Origin: Ardenticatenaceae bacterium
Lineage (GTDB): Bacteria; Chloroflexota; Anaerolineae; Promineifilales; Promineifilaceae
Length of the DNA stretch: 64,000 nt
Assembly (NCBI GenBank): GCA_020634215.1
Contig: JACKCD010000008.1
Span: 70,054-134,053, forward strand
Direction: 5' to 3'
Position numbers and translations under genes: made by a program. How positions within the stretch are numbered: the first letter of the stretch is position 1; each line of letters begins with the position of its first letter. The notes beneath the pieces were generated by a model that was not told where the DNA came from, made no database searches, and saw nothing but the letters and a program-made list of their open reading frames with translations. Positions 1 to 8,434 of the stretch are shown here, one piece after another.

Positions 1-1334
1 GGGTGCTGGCGGAAATTGATGCTGATCTAGAAGCATTAGCCGCTGAAGTAGTGCAGCCCGGCCCGCTGCCGCAAGAGCTAGAGAATTTACGCACGGCTTC
101 TACATTTATGCTGATTGTAAACACTCAGGGTGATATTGTCGGCCGTTCGCGTAATTTGACTGGTTATGGCGGTCTGTTGGATGAGGATGGTTTGCAGCAA
201 GATAAACAACTGCGGCTGGTGCGGCTGGAAGATGACACGCTGCTGCGGGTGCTGACGGTGCCGCTGGTGTTAAAAGAGGGCGACCAAACCAGCTTTCTGG
301 GGCATTTGCAGGTGGCGCGGCTGCTGGACAGCTATGAGAGCTTTAACCGGGTGCTGGTGGTGGCACTGCTAATTGGCCTGTTTGCCGCCACTACCTCGCT
401 GTTTGTAGCGGTGCTGCTGACACCACGTTTGTTTAAGCCATTGGAAGATATGGCAGAGGTGGCGCGGCAAATTACGCGGGCCGATGATTTGGGACGGCGC
501 GTGCCAGATCCTGGTGGCAGTGATGAGATTGGGGATTTGGCGCGGGCGTTTAACCAGACACTGGAGCGGCTGGAGCGGTTGTTTACAACGCAGCACCGGC
601 TGTTGGCGGATGTGTCGCATGAGTTGCGAACGCCGTTGACGACGGTGCGGGGGAATATTGACCTGATGCGTCGCATGGGGGAGATGGATGCGGAGTCTAT
701 GGCGGCGATTCAGGATGAGTTGGAGCGGATGACGCGGCTGGTGGGGGATTTGCTGCTGCTGGCGCGGGCAGATTCGGGCGGTCTGCCGCTGCACTGGGGG
801 GCAGTGGAGCTGGATAGTGTGCTGTTTGAGGTGTATCGGCAGGTGAGTTTGCTGGATCGGGGGGTGGGGGTGGTATTAACGGCCGTTGATCAAGCCACTG
901 TCCATGGCGACCCCGACCGGCTCAAACAGCTCCTGCTCAATCTGGTGGACAATGCCATCAAATACACCCCACGCGGCGGCAAAGTGGAATTGAGTCTAGC
1001 GAAAGAAGATGGTTGGGCTATTATCAGCATTAGTGATACCGGTATTGGTATTCCCAAAGAAGATTTACCCCACATTTTTGAACGGTTTTACCGGGTGGAC
1101 AAAGCACGCAGCCGTATGCAAGGTGGTTCTGGTTTAGGGCTTTCCATCGCCAAATGGATTGCCGACGCGCATGACGCGGTGCTAAAGGTGAACAGTGAAG
1201 TCGGTCAGGGAACGACCTTTGTGATCAAATTGCCAATTATTGAGCTAGGTGAGGAAGAAGAGGACGAGGAAGTGGAAACGTTAACGACCACTCAGCGGCT
1301 GCGGCTGTTGGGTGCTAATCTGCGGCGTTCATAA
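1..1334 (+). CDS. Sensor histidine kinase, HAMP-HisKA-HATPase (5' end cut by window)
   Basis: Membrane histidine kinase of the OmpR-partner type. The first residues visible are already periplasmic sensor sequence, so the start codon and first membrane helix lie before the window; a GTG at 3 is probably internal. Seen: a sensor stretch (residues 1-115 from base 3), one membrane helix (about 115-140), HAMP (140-195), the H-box with SHELRTPL and phospho-acceptor His206, the N-box NLVDNAIKYTP, the G1 box DTGIGIP, the F-box HIFERFYR and the G2 box GSGLGLSIAKW. All catalytic motifs are intact. The acidic tail (EEEEDEE) is not part of the fold. The partner regulator is presumably upstream, outside the window. 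A palindrome copy at 878 marks a visible switch from G-ending to C-ending codons inside the gene. Confidence 0.93.
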   Translation, partial: VLAEIDADLEALAAEVVQPGPLPQELENLRTASTFMLIVNTQGDIVGRSRNLTGYGGLLDEDGLQQDKQLRLVRLEDDTLLRVLTVPLVLKEGDQTSFLGHLQVARLLDSYESFNRVLVVALLIGLFAATTSLFVAVLLTPRLFKPLEDMAEVARQITRADDLGRRVPDPGGSDEIGDLARAFNQTLERLERLFTTQHRLLADVSHELRTPLTTVRGNIDLMRRMGEMDAESMAAIQDELERMTRLVGDLLLLARADSGGLPLHWGAVELDSVLFEVYRQVSLLDRGVGVVLTAVDQATVHGDPDRLKQLLLNLVDNAIKYTPRGGKVELSLAKEDGWAIISISDTGIGIPKEDLPHIFERFYRVDKARSRMQGGSGLGLSIAKWIADAHDAVLKVNSEVGQGTTFVIKLPIIELGEEEEDEEVETLTTTQRLRLLGANLRRS

Positions 1335-1350
1335 ACGTAGAAGTTACAGC

Positions 1351-1384
1351 AGAAGTTGAACTTCTCAGAAGAAGTTCAACTTCT
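1351..1384. terminator. Inverted repeat between convergent genes
   Basis: Perfect 15-bp arms (1351-1365 and 1370-1384, word AGAAGTTGAACTTCT) separated by 4 bases, placed exactly between the convergent stops at 1334 and 1391. Likely a bidirectional terminator; no long T-tract. Confidence 0.6.
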
Positions 1385-1390
1385 ATATTT

Positions 1391-1804
1391 TCAGCGGCGG
1401 TTGATTAGCATGTAGATGCCAAAGCCGATGATGAGTAAAGGCCAGAAGATGCCGCTGTGGATAAATCCCATCTTGCTAAACAGGAAAAATACACCCATGA
1501 TGACGAGCAAAATGCCGACGGTTTGGGGTTGCCCTATTTTTCCAACGCTCGTGTAAAGTCGTTCTCCCATTTCATCCAGGTTTTTCTTGATAGTTTCGGC
1601 GTTGTTAACTTCCCCGTGGTCAGCTTGGGGCATGATTATCCACAGGATGAAGTAAATGGGCAGACCAATACCGCTGGCAAAAAGCAGGATTAAAAAGGCC
1701 AGCCGGATCAATACGGAATCTATGCCAAGATAGGTGGCGATGCCGCCGCAGACCCCCGCGATGATCTGGTCTGTATTGCTTCGGGTAAGTCTTGCTTCAG
1801 ACAT
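1391..1804 (-). CDS. PspC-domain membrane protein
   Basis: Small membrane protein of 137 residues. Residues 5-58 form a PspC domain (RSNTDQIIAGVCGGIATYLG, then a hydrophobic helix ending LWIIMPQ), known from phage-shock-protein C and related envelope-stress proteins. The C-terminal part has two further hydrophobic helices (about 95-112 and 118-134), as in LiaF-type or DUF5668 tails. PspC proteins sit in the inner membrane and sense or transmit envelope stress; no other psp genes are nearby, so the role here is only inferred. It ends close to the kinase at 1-1334, convergent with it. Start ATG at 1804 with a purine-rich stretch (GGAGGTTAAG) just upstream on the minus strand. Confidence 0.88.
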   Translation of the reverse strand: MSEARLTRSNTDQIIAGVCGGIATYLGIDSVLIRLAFLILLFASGIGLPIYFILWIIMPQADHGEVNNAETIKKNLDEMGERLYTSVGKIGQPQTVGILLVIMGVFFLFSKMGFIHSGIFWPLLIIGFGIYMLINRR

Positions 1805-2061
1805 GTCTTAACCTCCATTCGTTACAATCATCCTGATCGGGATGATGTTGTTTTCTGCCCATCTATACGCTGGGGCGGGGTGAAAGTTGCAAAGGGTTTA
1901 TGAGAAGCAACTGAACGGCCGTTTCCGTTCTTACCCCATTCTCTTCACTTTCTCGCCAAAGCCCCGCTTTTTGCATATACTGTTTTGTTGAGATTTTGTA
2001 TTGGATTATCTGTAAAGTCGAGACAATTCGCCCATTCTGACTTTACAAACTGACGCTAACA

Positions 2062-2532
2062 TTGAAAAAATTTGTTGCCAACTTAGTTCGCTTCCCGCTT
2101 CTGCGCCAGCTTATGCTGCTAGGAATTCGTCTGTTTGTTCCTCGGCAGCGGTTAGGCGTGACAATGGTGGCCTTGGACGAGCGAAATCGGGTTTTGTTGC
2201 TGCGGCATGTCTTTCACCCGGAATACCCGTGGGGATTGCCCGGTGGCTGGCTTGGCCGCAACGAACCTCCAGACCAGGGTGTGCTGCGGGAACTGCGGGA
2301 AGAGACGGGATTAACGGCCGTTTTAGGGCCAACATTGCTGGTGAGGAGAGAAGACCATCCACCACATATCGGCATTGCCTATCTGGGATACGTGCAGCCC
2401 GGCGCATTCAGCCTCAGCGGTGAAATCATCGAAGCCGCCTGGTTTGACCCCGACGACCTGCCGCCGCTCTATCCCTTTATGGACGATGCCATCCAAATAG
2501 CCTTAAAAAGACAACAAAAATCAGAAGCCTAG
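2062..2532 (+). CDS. NUDIX hydrolase
   Basis: NUDIX family pyrophosphohydrolase of 156 residues. The full Nudix box G-x5-E-x7-REU-x-EE-x-GU is seen at about residues 62-84 (GGWLGRNEPP followed by RELREETGL), so the Mg-binding glutamates are present. Substrate cannot be read from sequence; the family cleaves nucleoside diphosphates linked to other groups. The first 30 residues (VRFPLLRQLMLLGIRLFVP) are hydrophobic and basic, an amphipathic extension before the fold. The start is TTG at 2062; no in-frame ATG fits better and no strong ribosome site is visible, so the start is uncertain. The stop at 2532 overlaps the ribosome site of the next gene, suggesting one transcript with the two serine-hydrolase-like genes. 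Confidence 0.9.
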   Translation: MKKFVANLVRFPLLRQLMLLGIRLFVPRQRLGVTMVALDERNRVLLLRHVFHPEYPWGLPGGWLGRNEPPDQGVLRELREETGLTAVLGPTLLVRREDHPPHIGIAYLGYVQPGAFSLSGEIIEAAWFDPDDLPPLYPFMDDAIQIALKRQQKSEA

Positions 2533-2547
2533 AGGAGTATTCTAGCC

Positions 2548-4023
2548 GTGAACAGAAACACATCACCCGGCGTGGGGCAGTGGGTAACTGTCTCTCTAAT
2601 GGTTGCTGTTTCTTTATTCTTGCTCATCAAACTTTATCAATACGCAGGCTTGCGAGGCTATTATCCCACTGGCCTAACCATTGCTGGGATAGACGTTGGC
2701 GGCATGACCCCAGAGGAAGCCAGCCAAATCTTAACCAACCGCTACCTCGAAGCCCCCATCACCCTTTATCATCGGGATGAGCAATTTGTGATCAGCCCAG
2801 CCGAAGCCGAGTTTACGCTTGACCTGACCCGCATGTTGAGTGACGCTGACTTTCAGCGCGTGCAGCAAGATTTTTGGGCCGGCTTTTGGGGCTATTTGTG
2901 GGGCACGCCCGTTGAGGTCACGCCCGTTCCCCTCAGTGCCACCCATAACCGGGAAGCATTGGGCGATGTGCTAACCCGCATTGCTAACCTGACTGATGAG
3001 CCAGCGCAGCCACCTCAGCCTGTGCCCGGTTCGCTCAGCTTCCAGTATGGAGTCGCAGGTACAATCACCGATATTGAGGCCAGCTTTGCGGACGTAGAAG
3101 CGGCGTTGTACCGTCCCACCAACCGCGAGGCGCGGCTGGTGGTGGAACCACGCGACCCCATTCGACCCGACCACAATTTGTTGACGCGGCTGCTGGTCAA
3201 CCGGGTGCAGGTTTTCGAGCAAGAGTCTGGTGGTGTTGCCAGCGTTTTCATTATGGATTTGCAAACGGGTGAAGAGATTGATTTGCGTTCGGATGTGGTC
3301 ATGTCGGGCATGGATTTGCTCAAAATCCCTATCGCCGTCGAAGCATACCGCGTGCTGCGCGATGTGCCGACCCTAACTCAGCGCCAGCTTATCTCTGATA
3401 CCCTGATTGTTGGCCCTAATAACCCCAGCACCAACGCCTTACTCAGCGTTATTGCTGGTGCTGACGAGCCATACACCGGGGCGCGGCTGGTGACAAACTC
3501 GATGCAGCGGCTGGGACTAAAAAACACCTTTATGTTGACTCCCTATGATGAACCAATGCTGCCAGGGTTGGTCAAGCCCAAAACCCCAGCTAATTCTGCC
3601 GAAAGCCTGCTCACACGCCCCAATGACCAGATGCAAACGACAGCCGAGGACATTGGCACGCTGCTTTCGATGGTCTATTACTGCGCCCAAGGGCAGGGCG
3701 GGGCACTGATGGCCGTGTTTGACAATGAGATTACCCAGGAAGAGTGTCGCCAGCTTTTGCAATATATGCGGCTGAATGAGATTGGCAGCTTGCTGGAAGA
3801 TGGGGTGCCTGCAGGGATGGCGTTGGCGCACCGCCACGGCTGGATTAGCGATACGCTGGGGGATGCGGGTGTGATGTTTACACCGGGTGGGGATTATGTG
3901 GTCGTTGCCTTTTTGTATAAGCCAGATTGGCTGGAGTGGGAGCTTAGCTCGCCGCTGGTGGCCGATGTGGCGCGGGCTACCTACAACTACTTCAACTTTG
4001 ACCAGCCCTTTTTAGGGGGCTAA
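2548..4023 (+). CDS. Beta-lactamase-fold membrane protein with substituted catalytic Ser
   Basis: Membrane-anchored protein of 491 residues: an N-terminal helix (about 12-30), a domain with the IDVGGMTPEEA signature typical of PG-binding/YoaR modules (about 40-200), then a class A beta-lactamase-like domain (about 210-490). Starts with GTG after AGAGGAG at 2531-2537. It aligns along its length with the next gene (4030-5638). The neighbour has Ser-Val-Leu-Lys at the nucleophile motif; here the aligned residues are Asp256-Leu-Leu-Lys259, so the nucleophilic serine is missing. The later K-H-G motif is R-H-G here. It is therefore probably a non-catalytic paralogue, perhaps binding peptidoglycan or regulating its neighbour. 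Substrate and role are inference. Confidence 0.85.
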   Translation: MNRNTSPGVGQWVTVSLMVAVSLFLLIKLYQYAGLRGYYPTGLTIAGIDVGGMTPEEASQILTNRYLEAPITLYHRDEQFVISPAEAEFTLDLTRMLSDADFQRVQQDFWAGFWGYLWGTPVEVTPVPLSATHNREALGDVLTRIANLTDEPAQPPQPVPGSLSFQYGVAGTITDIEASFADVEAALYRPTNREARLVVEPRDPIRPDHNLLTRLLVNRVQVFEQESGGVASVFIMDLQTGEEIDLRSDVVMSGMDLLKIPIAVEAYRVLRDVPTLTQRQLISDTLIVGPNNPSTNALLSVIAGADEPYTGARLVTNSMQRLGLKNTFMLTPYDEPMLPGLVKPKTPANSAESLLTRPNDQMQTTAEDIGTLLSMVYYCAQGQGGALMAVFDNEITQEECRQLLQYMRLNEIGSLLEDGVPAGMALAHRHGWISDTLGDAGVMFTPGGDYVVVAFLYKPDWLEWELSSPLVADVARATYNYFNFDQPFLGG

Positions 4024-4029
4024 CTGCGT

Positions 4030-5638
4030 ATGTTACGAGCAATTCGCCGATTTTTGCTGACGCTGCTGCTGATTGCGGCGGTGTTGTTTTTGCTGTTTCA
4101 AGCGTTTTTGTATTATCGTTCGCTGGATAAATACCCGACGGGAATGGCCGTTGCCGGAATTCCCGTCGCAGGGTTGGTGCGAAACGAAGCGGCCGAACGA
4201 TTAATTGAGCAATACATGGCTCCTGTCTACATTTTTCACCAGGATGAGCGGGTGCAAGTTGACCCCCGTGAGCTGGGGTTTATGCTGGATGTGGACGCGA
4301 TGCTGTCCGAAGCCGACAGCCACAAAGAGCCAGAGTCGCTGTTTGAGGGGTATGCGGAGTTTGTGATCGGCCGTTCGCTTGCCCCTGTTGATATTCCGCT
4401 GCGAGCAACGGTGGACGAGGTTGCCCTGCGGCAGCGGGTGCAAACCATTGCCGACTTTTTAGACCAGCCGGCCGTTGGCCCCCAGCTTTTGGTGGAAGGA
4501 GGAGCCGGACAAGAGGGTCGCCCTGGTTTTATAACCGATGTCGAGGCCAGCTTGCCGCTGGTGGAGGCGGTGCTGTATGAAACCGAGCAGCGCGAGGCGC
4601 ATTTGGTGATTGAGGAGCAGCCTGCGCCAGAGCGCAATCTGGAAATGCTGCGCGGGGTGATCCAAAATTTGCTGGATTCATTTGATGGTTTTTCCAGCGT
4701 CTTTATCATGGATTTGGAGACGGGGGAGGAGTTGAGCTTTAATGCCGATGTGGCACTATCGGGGCTGAGCGTGCTGAAAATCCCGATTTTTGTGGAGGCG
4801 TATGCAGCGATGGATCAGCCGCCGGATGCGTTTGTGGAGTCGCTGTTTTATGAAACGGCCGTTAAATCCTCCAACTACACCGCCAACCAACTCCTCCATA
4901 TCATCGCCGGTCAGGACAACACCTACCTGGGAGCCGATGTCTTTACGCAGAGGATGCGTGATCTGGGGCTGGTCAACACCTTTATGGCCGTTCCCTACGA
5001 TGCCCCCGACGTTGCCACCCGCCCCAACACCTACGTTACCCCCGCCAACTCCCGCACCGACATCAACGTGCTGCCCGACATTTCCCGCCAAACCACCGCT
5101 GAAGAGATTGGAACCCTGCTTTCCTGGATTTATTACTGCGCCAAAGGCACAGGCGGAGCGCTGATGGCCGCCCTGCCCGGCAAAATCACCCCGCAAGAAT
5201 GCCAGGCTATCATTGACGTGCTGGAGCTAAACGTAGAAGGCAACCTTATTCGCTATGGCGTGCCAGAAGATGTGCTGGTTTCGCATAAGCATGGGTGGAA
5301 CTTCACTGACCATAGCGATGCAGGATCGTCTTTTCGCCCAACGGGATTATGTGCTGTATATCTACATGTCCAAACCGGGCAGCGATTGGCTCTCGTCTGA
5401 AATTAGCTTTCCCATTATTCGGGAAGTGTCGCGGGCGGTTTATAACTATTTTAACTATGATGATCCTTACACCAAGGAAGAATCAGAAGCCCGCATCAAA
5501 GCCACCGCTCAGGCCGCAGCCGAAGCAGCAGCGGCGGCGGCAGCAACGGAGAAGTCGAACAACCGGCTGAAGGAGCTGCACCACCGGCGCAGCCATAGTA
5601 GGGAAGAATGGTTGCTACTGGCTAGTGGTTTATACTAG
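4030..5638 (+). pseudogene. Beta-lactamase-fold serine hydrolase, single frameshift near the 3' end
   Basis: Paralogue of the preceding gene, 6 bases downstream. One membrane helix (about 8-28), the VAGIPVAGL signature of the PG-binding-like module, and a serine-hydrolase domain with Ser247-Val-Leu-Lys250 and a later H-K-H-G motif, so the catalytic residues are present. The frame opened at 4030 runs out at 5400, but the homologous C-terminus continues in the +1 frame (YVLYIYMSKPGSDW to the stop at 5638). Removing one T from the TTTT run at 5331-5334 restores a reading (DAGSSFAQRDYVLY) that matches the paralogue (DAGVMFTPGGDYVVV). This is a one-base insertion in a homopolymer: a recent mutation or an assembly error. 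The restored tail is Ala/Glu-rich and ends inside an intergenic repeat. Confidence 0.8.
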
Positions 5639-5660
5639 CAACCAGCCACTAGCTACTATT
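5610..5660. repeat. Iterated-word inverted repeat, GCTAGTGG family
   Basis: Imperfect inverted repeat of the word GGCTAGTGG against CCACTAGC, between the frameshifted hydrolase and the aldo/keto reductase. Related copies at 12903-12959 and about 61060-61107. Confidence 0.6.
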
Positions 5661-5673
5661 TACAGAGGTAAGT

Positions 5674-6639
5674 ATGGAGTATCGCAAACTGGGTCGAACT
5701 GGCCTGAAAGTATCCACCATTTGTTTGGGCACGATGCAGTTTGGCTGGACGGCCGTTTCTGCCACCGCCCACCAAATCATGAGCCACGCCGTCGAGCTGG
5801 GCTGCAACTTTTTTGACACCGCCGACGTGTATTCCCGCTGGGCAGAGGGCAACGACGGCGGCGTGAGTGAGCAAATCATTGGTGACTGGTTGCAAACCGG
5901 TCACGTGTCGCGCCACCAACTGGTGCTGGCAACCAAGGTGCGCGGTCAGATGGGTGACGGGCCAAATGACCAGGGGCTGTCGCGTCTCCACATCATGCAG
6001 GCCGTAGATGCCAGCCTACGCCGCCTGCAAACCGATTACATTGACCTGTACCAAGTGCATTTCCCCGATGAAGAGACACCACTGGAAGAAACGCTGTCGG
6101 CACTGACAGACTTGGTGCGATTGGGCAAGGTACGCTACATTGGCTGCTCCAATTATCCGGCGTGGCTGCTGGCAAAATCGCTGTGGGTGAGCGATGTCAA
6201 CAAGCTGTGCCGCTACGACAGCGTGCAGCCGCACTACAATTTGGTACATCGGCCAGAGTTTGAACGGGAACTCATGCCGCTGTGTTTGGACCAGGGGGTG
6301 GGGGTGATTCCCTACAGCCCGCTGGCGGCGGGATTTTTGACGGGCAAATATGGCCGCGATACAACGCTGCCCAATTCGGCGCGGGCGCGGCGGATTATGG
6401 AGCGGTATATGAATGAGCGCGGCTTCCAGGTGGTGGACAAGTTAACAGAGGTGGCGATGAATCATGGGGCAACGGTGGCACAAACGGCCGTTTCCTGGCT
6501 CCTCGCCAACCCTGCCGTGACCTCGGCCATCATCGGGGCTAACTCGGTGGCGCAGCTTGCCGACACGATGCTGGCGGCAGAGATGAGGCTGTTGGCAGAG
6601 GAAAAAGCGGCGTTGGATGGGGTGTCGGCGTGGGAGTAG
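5674..6639 (+). CDS. Aldo/keto reductase
   Basis: NAD(P)H-dependent oxidoreductase of 321 residues with the aldo/keto reductase TIM barrel. Opens with the family signature EYRKLGRTGLKVSTICLGTM. The tetrad is visible: Asp in NFFDTADVYS, its Tyr five residues later, Lys in LVLATKVRG and His in LYQVHFPDE. The cofactor segment near the C-terminus (AVSWLLANPAVTSAIIGA) is present. Length is normal for the YajO/Tas-like group, which acts on small aldehydes and ketones; the substrate is unknown. Starts with ATG after AGAGGTAAGT. The gene stands alone on the plus strand between a repeat and minus-strand genes. Confidence 0.95.
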   Translation: MEYRKLGRTGLKVSTICLGTMQFGWTAVSATAHQIMSHAVELGCNFFDTADVYSRWAEGNDGGVSEQIIGDWLQTGHVSRHQLVLATKVRGQMGDGPNDQGLSRLHIMQAVDASLRRLQTDYIDLYQVHFPDEETPLEETLSALTDLVRLGKVRYIGCSNYPAWLLAKSLWVSDVNKLCRYDSVQPHYNLVHRPEFERELMPLCLDQGVGVIPYSPLAAGFLTGKYGRDTTLPNSARARRIMERYMNERGFQVVDKLTEVAMNHGATVAQTAVSWLLANPAVTSAIIGANSVAQLADTMLAAEMRLLAEEKAALDGVSAWE

Positions 6640-6729
6640 GGAAAAGAGTAAAGCGGCCGTTTGCTCCTCACATTTTCTCACATACAAACCATTCCGTGTC
6701 CTTCCGTGTGCTCCCGTGTCCAAAACGGC

Positions 6730-7611
6730 TCACCCCAAATAATCTATAACCGCCCCCGCCACATCTACCCCCGTAGTGGCCTCAATTTCTTCCAGTCCCG
6801 GCGTTGAATTCACCTCAATGACCAGTGGCCCCGCTTCCGTTTCCAGCAGATCAACCCCGGCTACTTCTAGTCCCACGGCTTGCGCGGCGGCAACGGCCAG
6901 GGCTTGGGTGGCGGGGGGGAGGGTAATGGCAACGGCCGTTCCGCCCAAATGAATATTGGCGCGAAAATCCCCGGCCGGGGCGGTGCGGCGCATGGCCGCC
7001 ACCACCTGGTCGCCCACCACAAAGGCGCGGATGTCCTGGTTGTTGGCGGCCACAAACGCCTGCATGGTGGCAATTTTGGACAGACTGCTGAGGAGGTGGT
7101 GGGTGGAGAGGGCAGTCTCGGCGGTGTCTACCTTGATCACCCCCGCCCCCCAACTGCCACGCGGCAGCTTGATGACGGCGGGCAGGGGGAGGTCATTAAC
7201 GGCCGTTTCCCGCATTTGCTCCAGCCCCCCCACCAGCCACGAATCGGGGATGGGAATGCCGGCATGGTTGAGCAGCTGCAGCGTGTGGAATTTGTCGCTG
7301 GCGATTTGTTTGGCGGCGGGGGTGTTGAGGCAGCGCACCCCGGCCAGCGCAAGCTGGGTGGCAAGATAGCTTTCCAGCGGGACGCTAATCTCATGCCCCA
7401 TGTAGCTTTGGCCGACGGTGCGGAGCAGGGTCACGTCGAACTGGGTGAGGTCGTGGTGGGCGTGGGTGATGGTGGTGAAACGGCCGTTTAGCCGCACCAC
7501 GCAATCCAACGGTCGCGCTACCTCTATTTCATGACCACGCTGCTTCGCCGCTTCAGCCAGCCGCCGCGTAGCGTAGCCAGTAGGGTTGTGGGCAAAGACA
7601 AGAATTTTCAA
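6730..7611 (-). CDS. RimK-family ATP-grasp ligase
   Basis: ATP-grasp protein of 293 residues of the RimK/LysX/MptN group, which joins an amino acid, often glutamate, to a carboxylate. Seen: the N-terminal pre-ATP-grasp domain (MKILVFAHNPTGYATRRL), the central SDKFHTLQLLNHAGIPIPDSW segment that opens the ATP-grasp fold, an ATP-binding loop VIKLPRGSWGAGV, and the metal-binding end VIEVNSTPGLEEIE. The substrate cannot be told; there is no amino-acid carrier protein or ribosomal S6 gene nearby. Start is TTG at 7611 with no convincing ribosome site. It contains three palindrome copies (6931, 7198, 7479), each at a clear G-to-C skew switch. Confidence 0.9.
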   Translation of the reverse strand: MKILVFAHNPTGYATRRLAEAAKQRGHEIEVARPLDCVVRLNGRFTTITHAHHDLTQFDVTLLRTVGQSYMGHEISVPLESYLATQLALAGVRCLNTPAAKQIASDKFHTLQLLNHAGIPIPDSWLVGGLEQMRETAVNDLPLPAVIKLPRGSWGAGVIKVDTAETALSTHHLLSSLSKIATMQAFVAANNQDIRAFVVGDQVVAAMRRTAPAGDFRANIHLGGTAVAITLPPATQALAVAAAQAVGLEVAGVDLLETEAGPLVIEVNSTPGLEEIEATTGVDVAGAVIDYLG

Positions 7612-7624
7612 ATGGTTTTTGGAG

Positions 7625-7689
7625 AATAGGACGCAGATTTACCTGATCCTCCTGATTATCAGGTTCATCAGGTAAATCTGCGTCCCATT
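7625..7689. repeat. Inverted repeat, GGACGCAGATTTACCTGAT family
   Basis: Perfect 19-bp arms (7629-7647 and 7667-7685) around a 19-base loop that itself repeats parts of the word. The same arms recur at 38910-38975 and 61147-61212. It lies between two tandem minus-strand genes. Confidence 0.9.
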
Positions 7690-7694
7690 GCTCT

Positions 7695-8417
7695 TTATAA
7701 AGCAAAAGCAATACGAATATCGGCTAAAAGCTGGGTGGCGCGGCGGATGAGGGCTTGGTTGGCTGGTTTGTTGGGCCACAGGCTGGCCCCGGAGGGATGG
7801 GGCAGGGGGACGACCCAACGGCCGTTTTTTTCCTTCCTCTCGTCAAACTCAGCCATCACTTCCCCTTGGCTGATGTCAAACTGCACGGGGTTGGTGAGGG
7901 CGGCGGGGGGGAAATAAACGGCCGTTCCAATAATCTCATGCAGCTTGGCGCTGCTGGGATACAGCAGCTTAATCGCTAACCCGCCCACCAAAATCATCAG
8001 CGTTGGTCGTACCAGGGCAATTTCGCGCTGCAAGAAGGGACGGCACAACGCTTGCTCGGCGCGGCTCGGTACCCGGTCGCCCTTGCCGGACGGATGTTTG
8101 CCAGGGTAGCATTTGGTAACGGCGGTCATGTAGTGGGTGTCGCGGAACGTGTCCTCGTCCCAGCCCGCCTCGCCCAGCCATTGGAAGAGCCGCCGCCCGC
8201 TGCTGGCGTTAAACGGCCGTTTGGCCTCCACCTCCGTCACCCCCGGTGCCTGCCCAATCAGCAGCACCCGCGCCCCCGCCGACCCGCGAAAAATCGCTCC
8301 CGGCACAATATCGTGTCCCGCTGCCAAACAGCGCTGGCAAGTTCGCATTTCCTGGTGAAGCTGGATGAGTGAATCAGGCACAGTAAATGGTGCGTAGTGC
8401 GTGGTGCGTAAAATCAC
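7695..8417 (-). CDS. Uracil-DNA glycosylase family protein
   Basis: Member of the uracil-DNA glycosylase superfamily (family 4/5-like). Seen: an N-terminal Cys pair (MRTCQRCLAAG), motif A GQAPGVTEVEAKRPFNASSG, further cysteines in TKCYPGKHPSG and ALCRPFLQ that could complete a 4Fe-4S site, and motif B LPHPSGASLW. It would remove deaminated or damaged bases from DNA. In motif A the usual catalytic acid is not obvious, so the exact base specificity is open. The first 12 residues of the longest frame are encoded by an intergenic repeat (8393-8432); an in-frame GTG at 8381 (VPDSLIQLHQEM) is the likelier start. Confidence 0.88.
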   Translation of the reverse strand: MILRTTHYAPFTVPDSLIQLHQEMRTCQRCLAAGHDIVPGAIFRGSAGARVLLIGQAPGVTEVEAKRPFNASSGRRLFQWLGEAGWDEDTFRDTHYMTAVTKCYPGKHPSGKGDRVPSRAEQALCRPFLQREIALVRPTLMILVGGLAIKLLYPSSAKLHEIIGTAVYFPPAALTNPVQFDISQGEVMAEFDERKEKNGRWVVPLPHPSGASLWPNKPANQALIRRATQLLADIRIAFAL

Positions 8418-8432
8418 GCACCACGCACTACG
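8393..8432. repeat. Inverted repeat, GTGCGTGG family
   Basis: Perfect 17-bp arms 8393-8409 and 8416-8432 (CGTAGTGCGTGGTGCGT and its complement). It spans the start region of the glycosylase and the stop side of the M3 peptidase. Related copies at 23850-23900 and 58606-58672. Confidence 0.9.
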
Positions 8433-8434
8433 TT

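Noticed and set aside
6880..7491. Gly-rich plus-strand frame of 203 codons opposite the RimK-like gene
   Set aside because: Gly/Val-rich composition is the antisense shadow of an ATP-grasp gene; no start signal.
7629..7685. Inverted repeats as MITE or IS ends
   Set aside because: Loops are too short, there are no target-site duplications that I can see, and no transposase occurs in the window.
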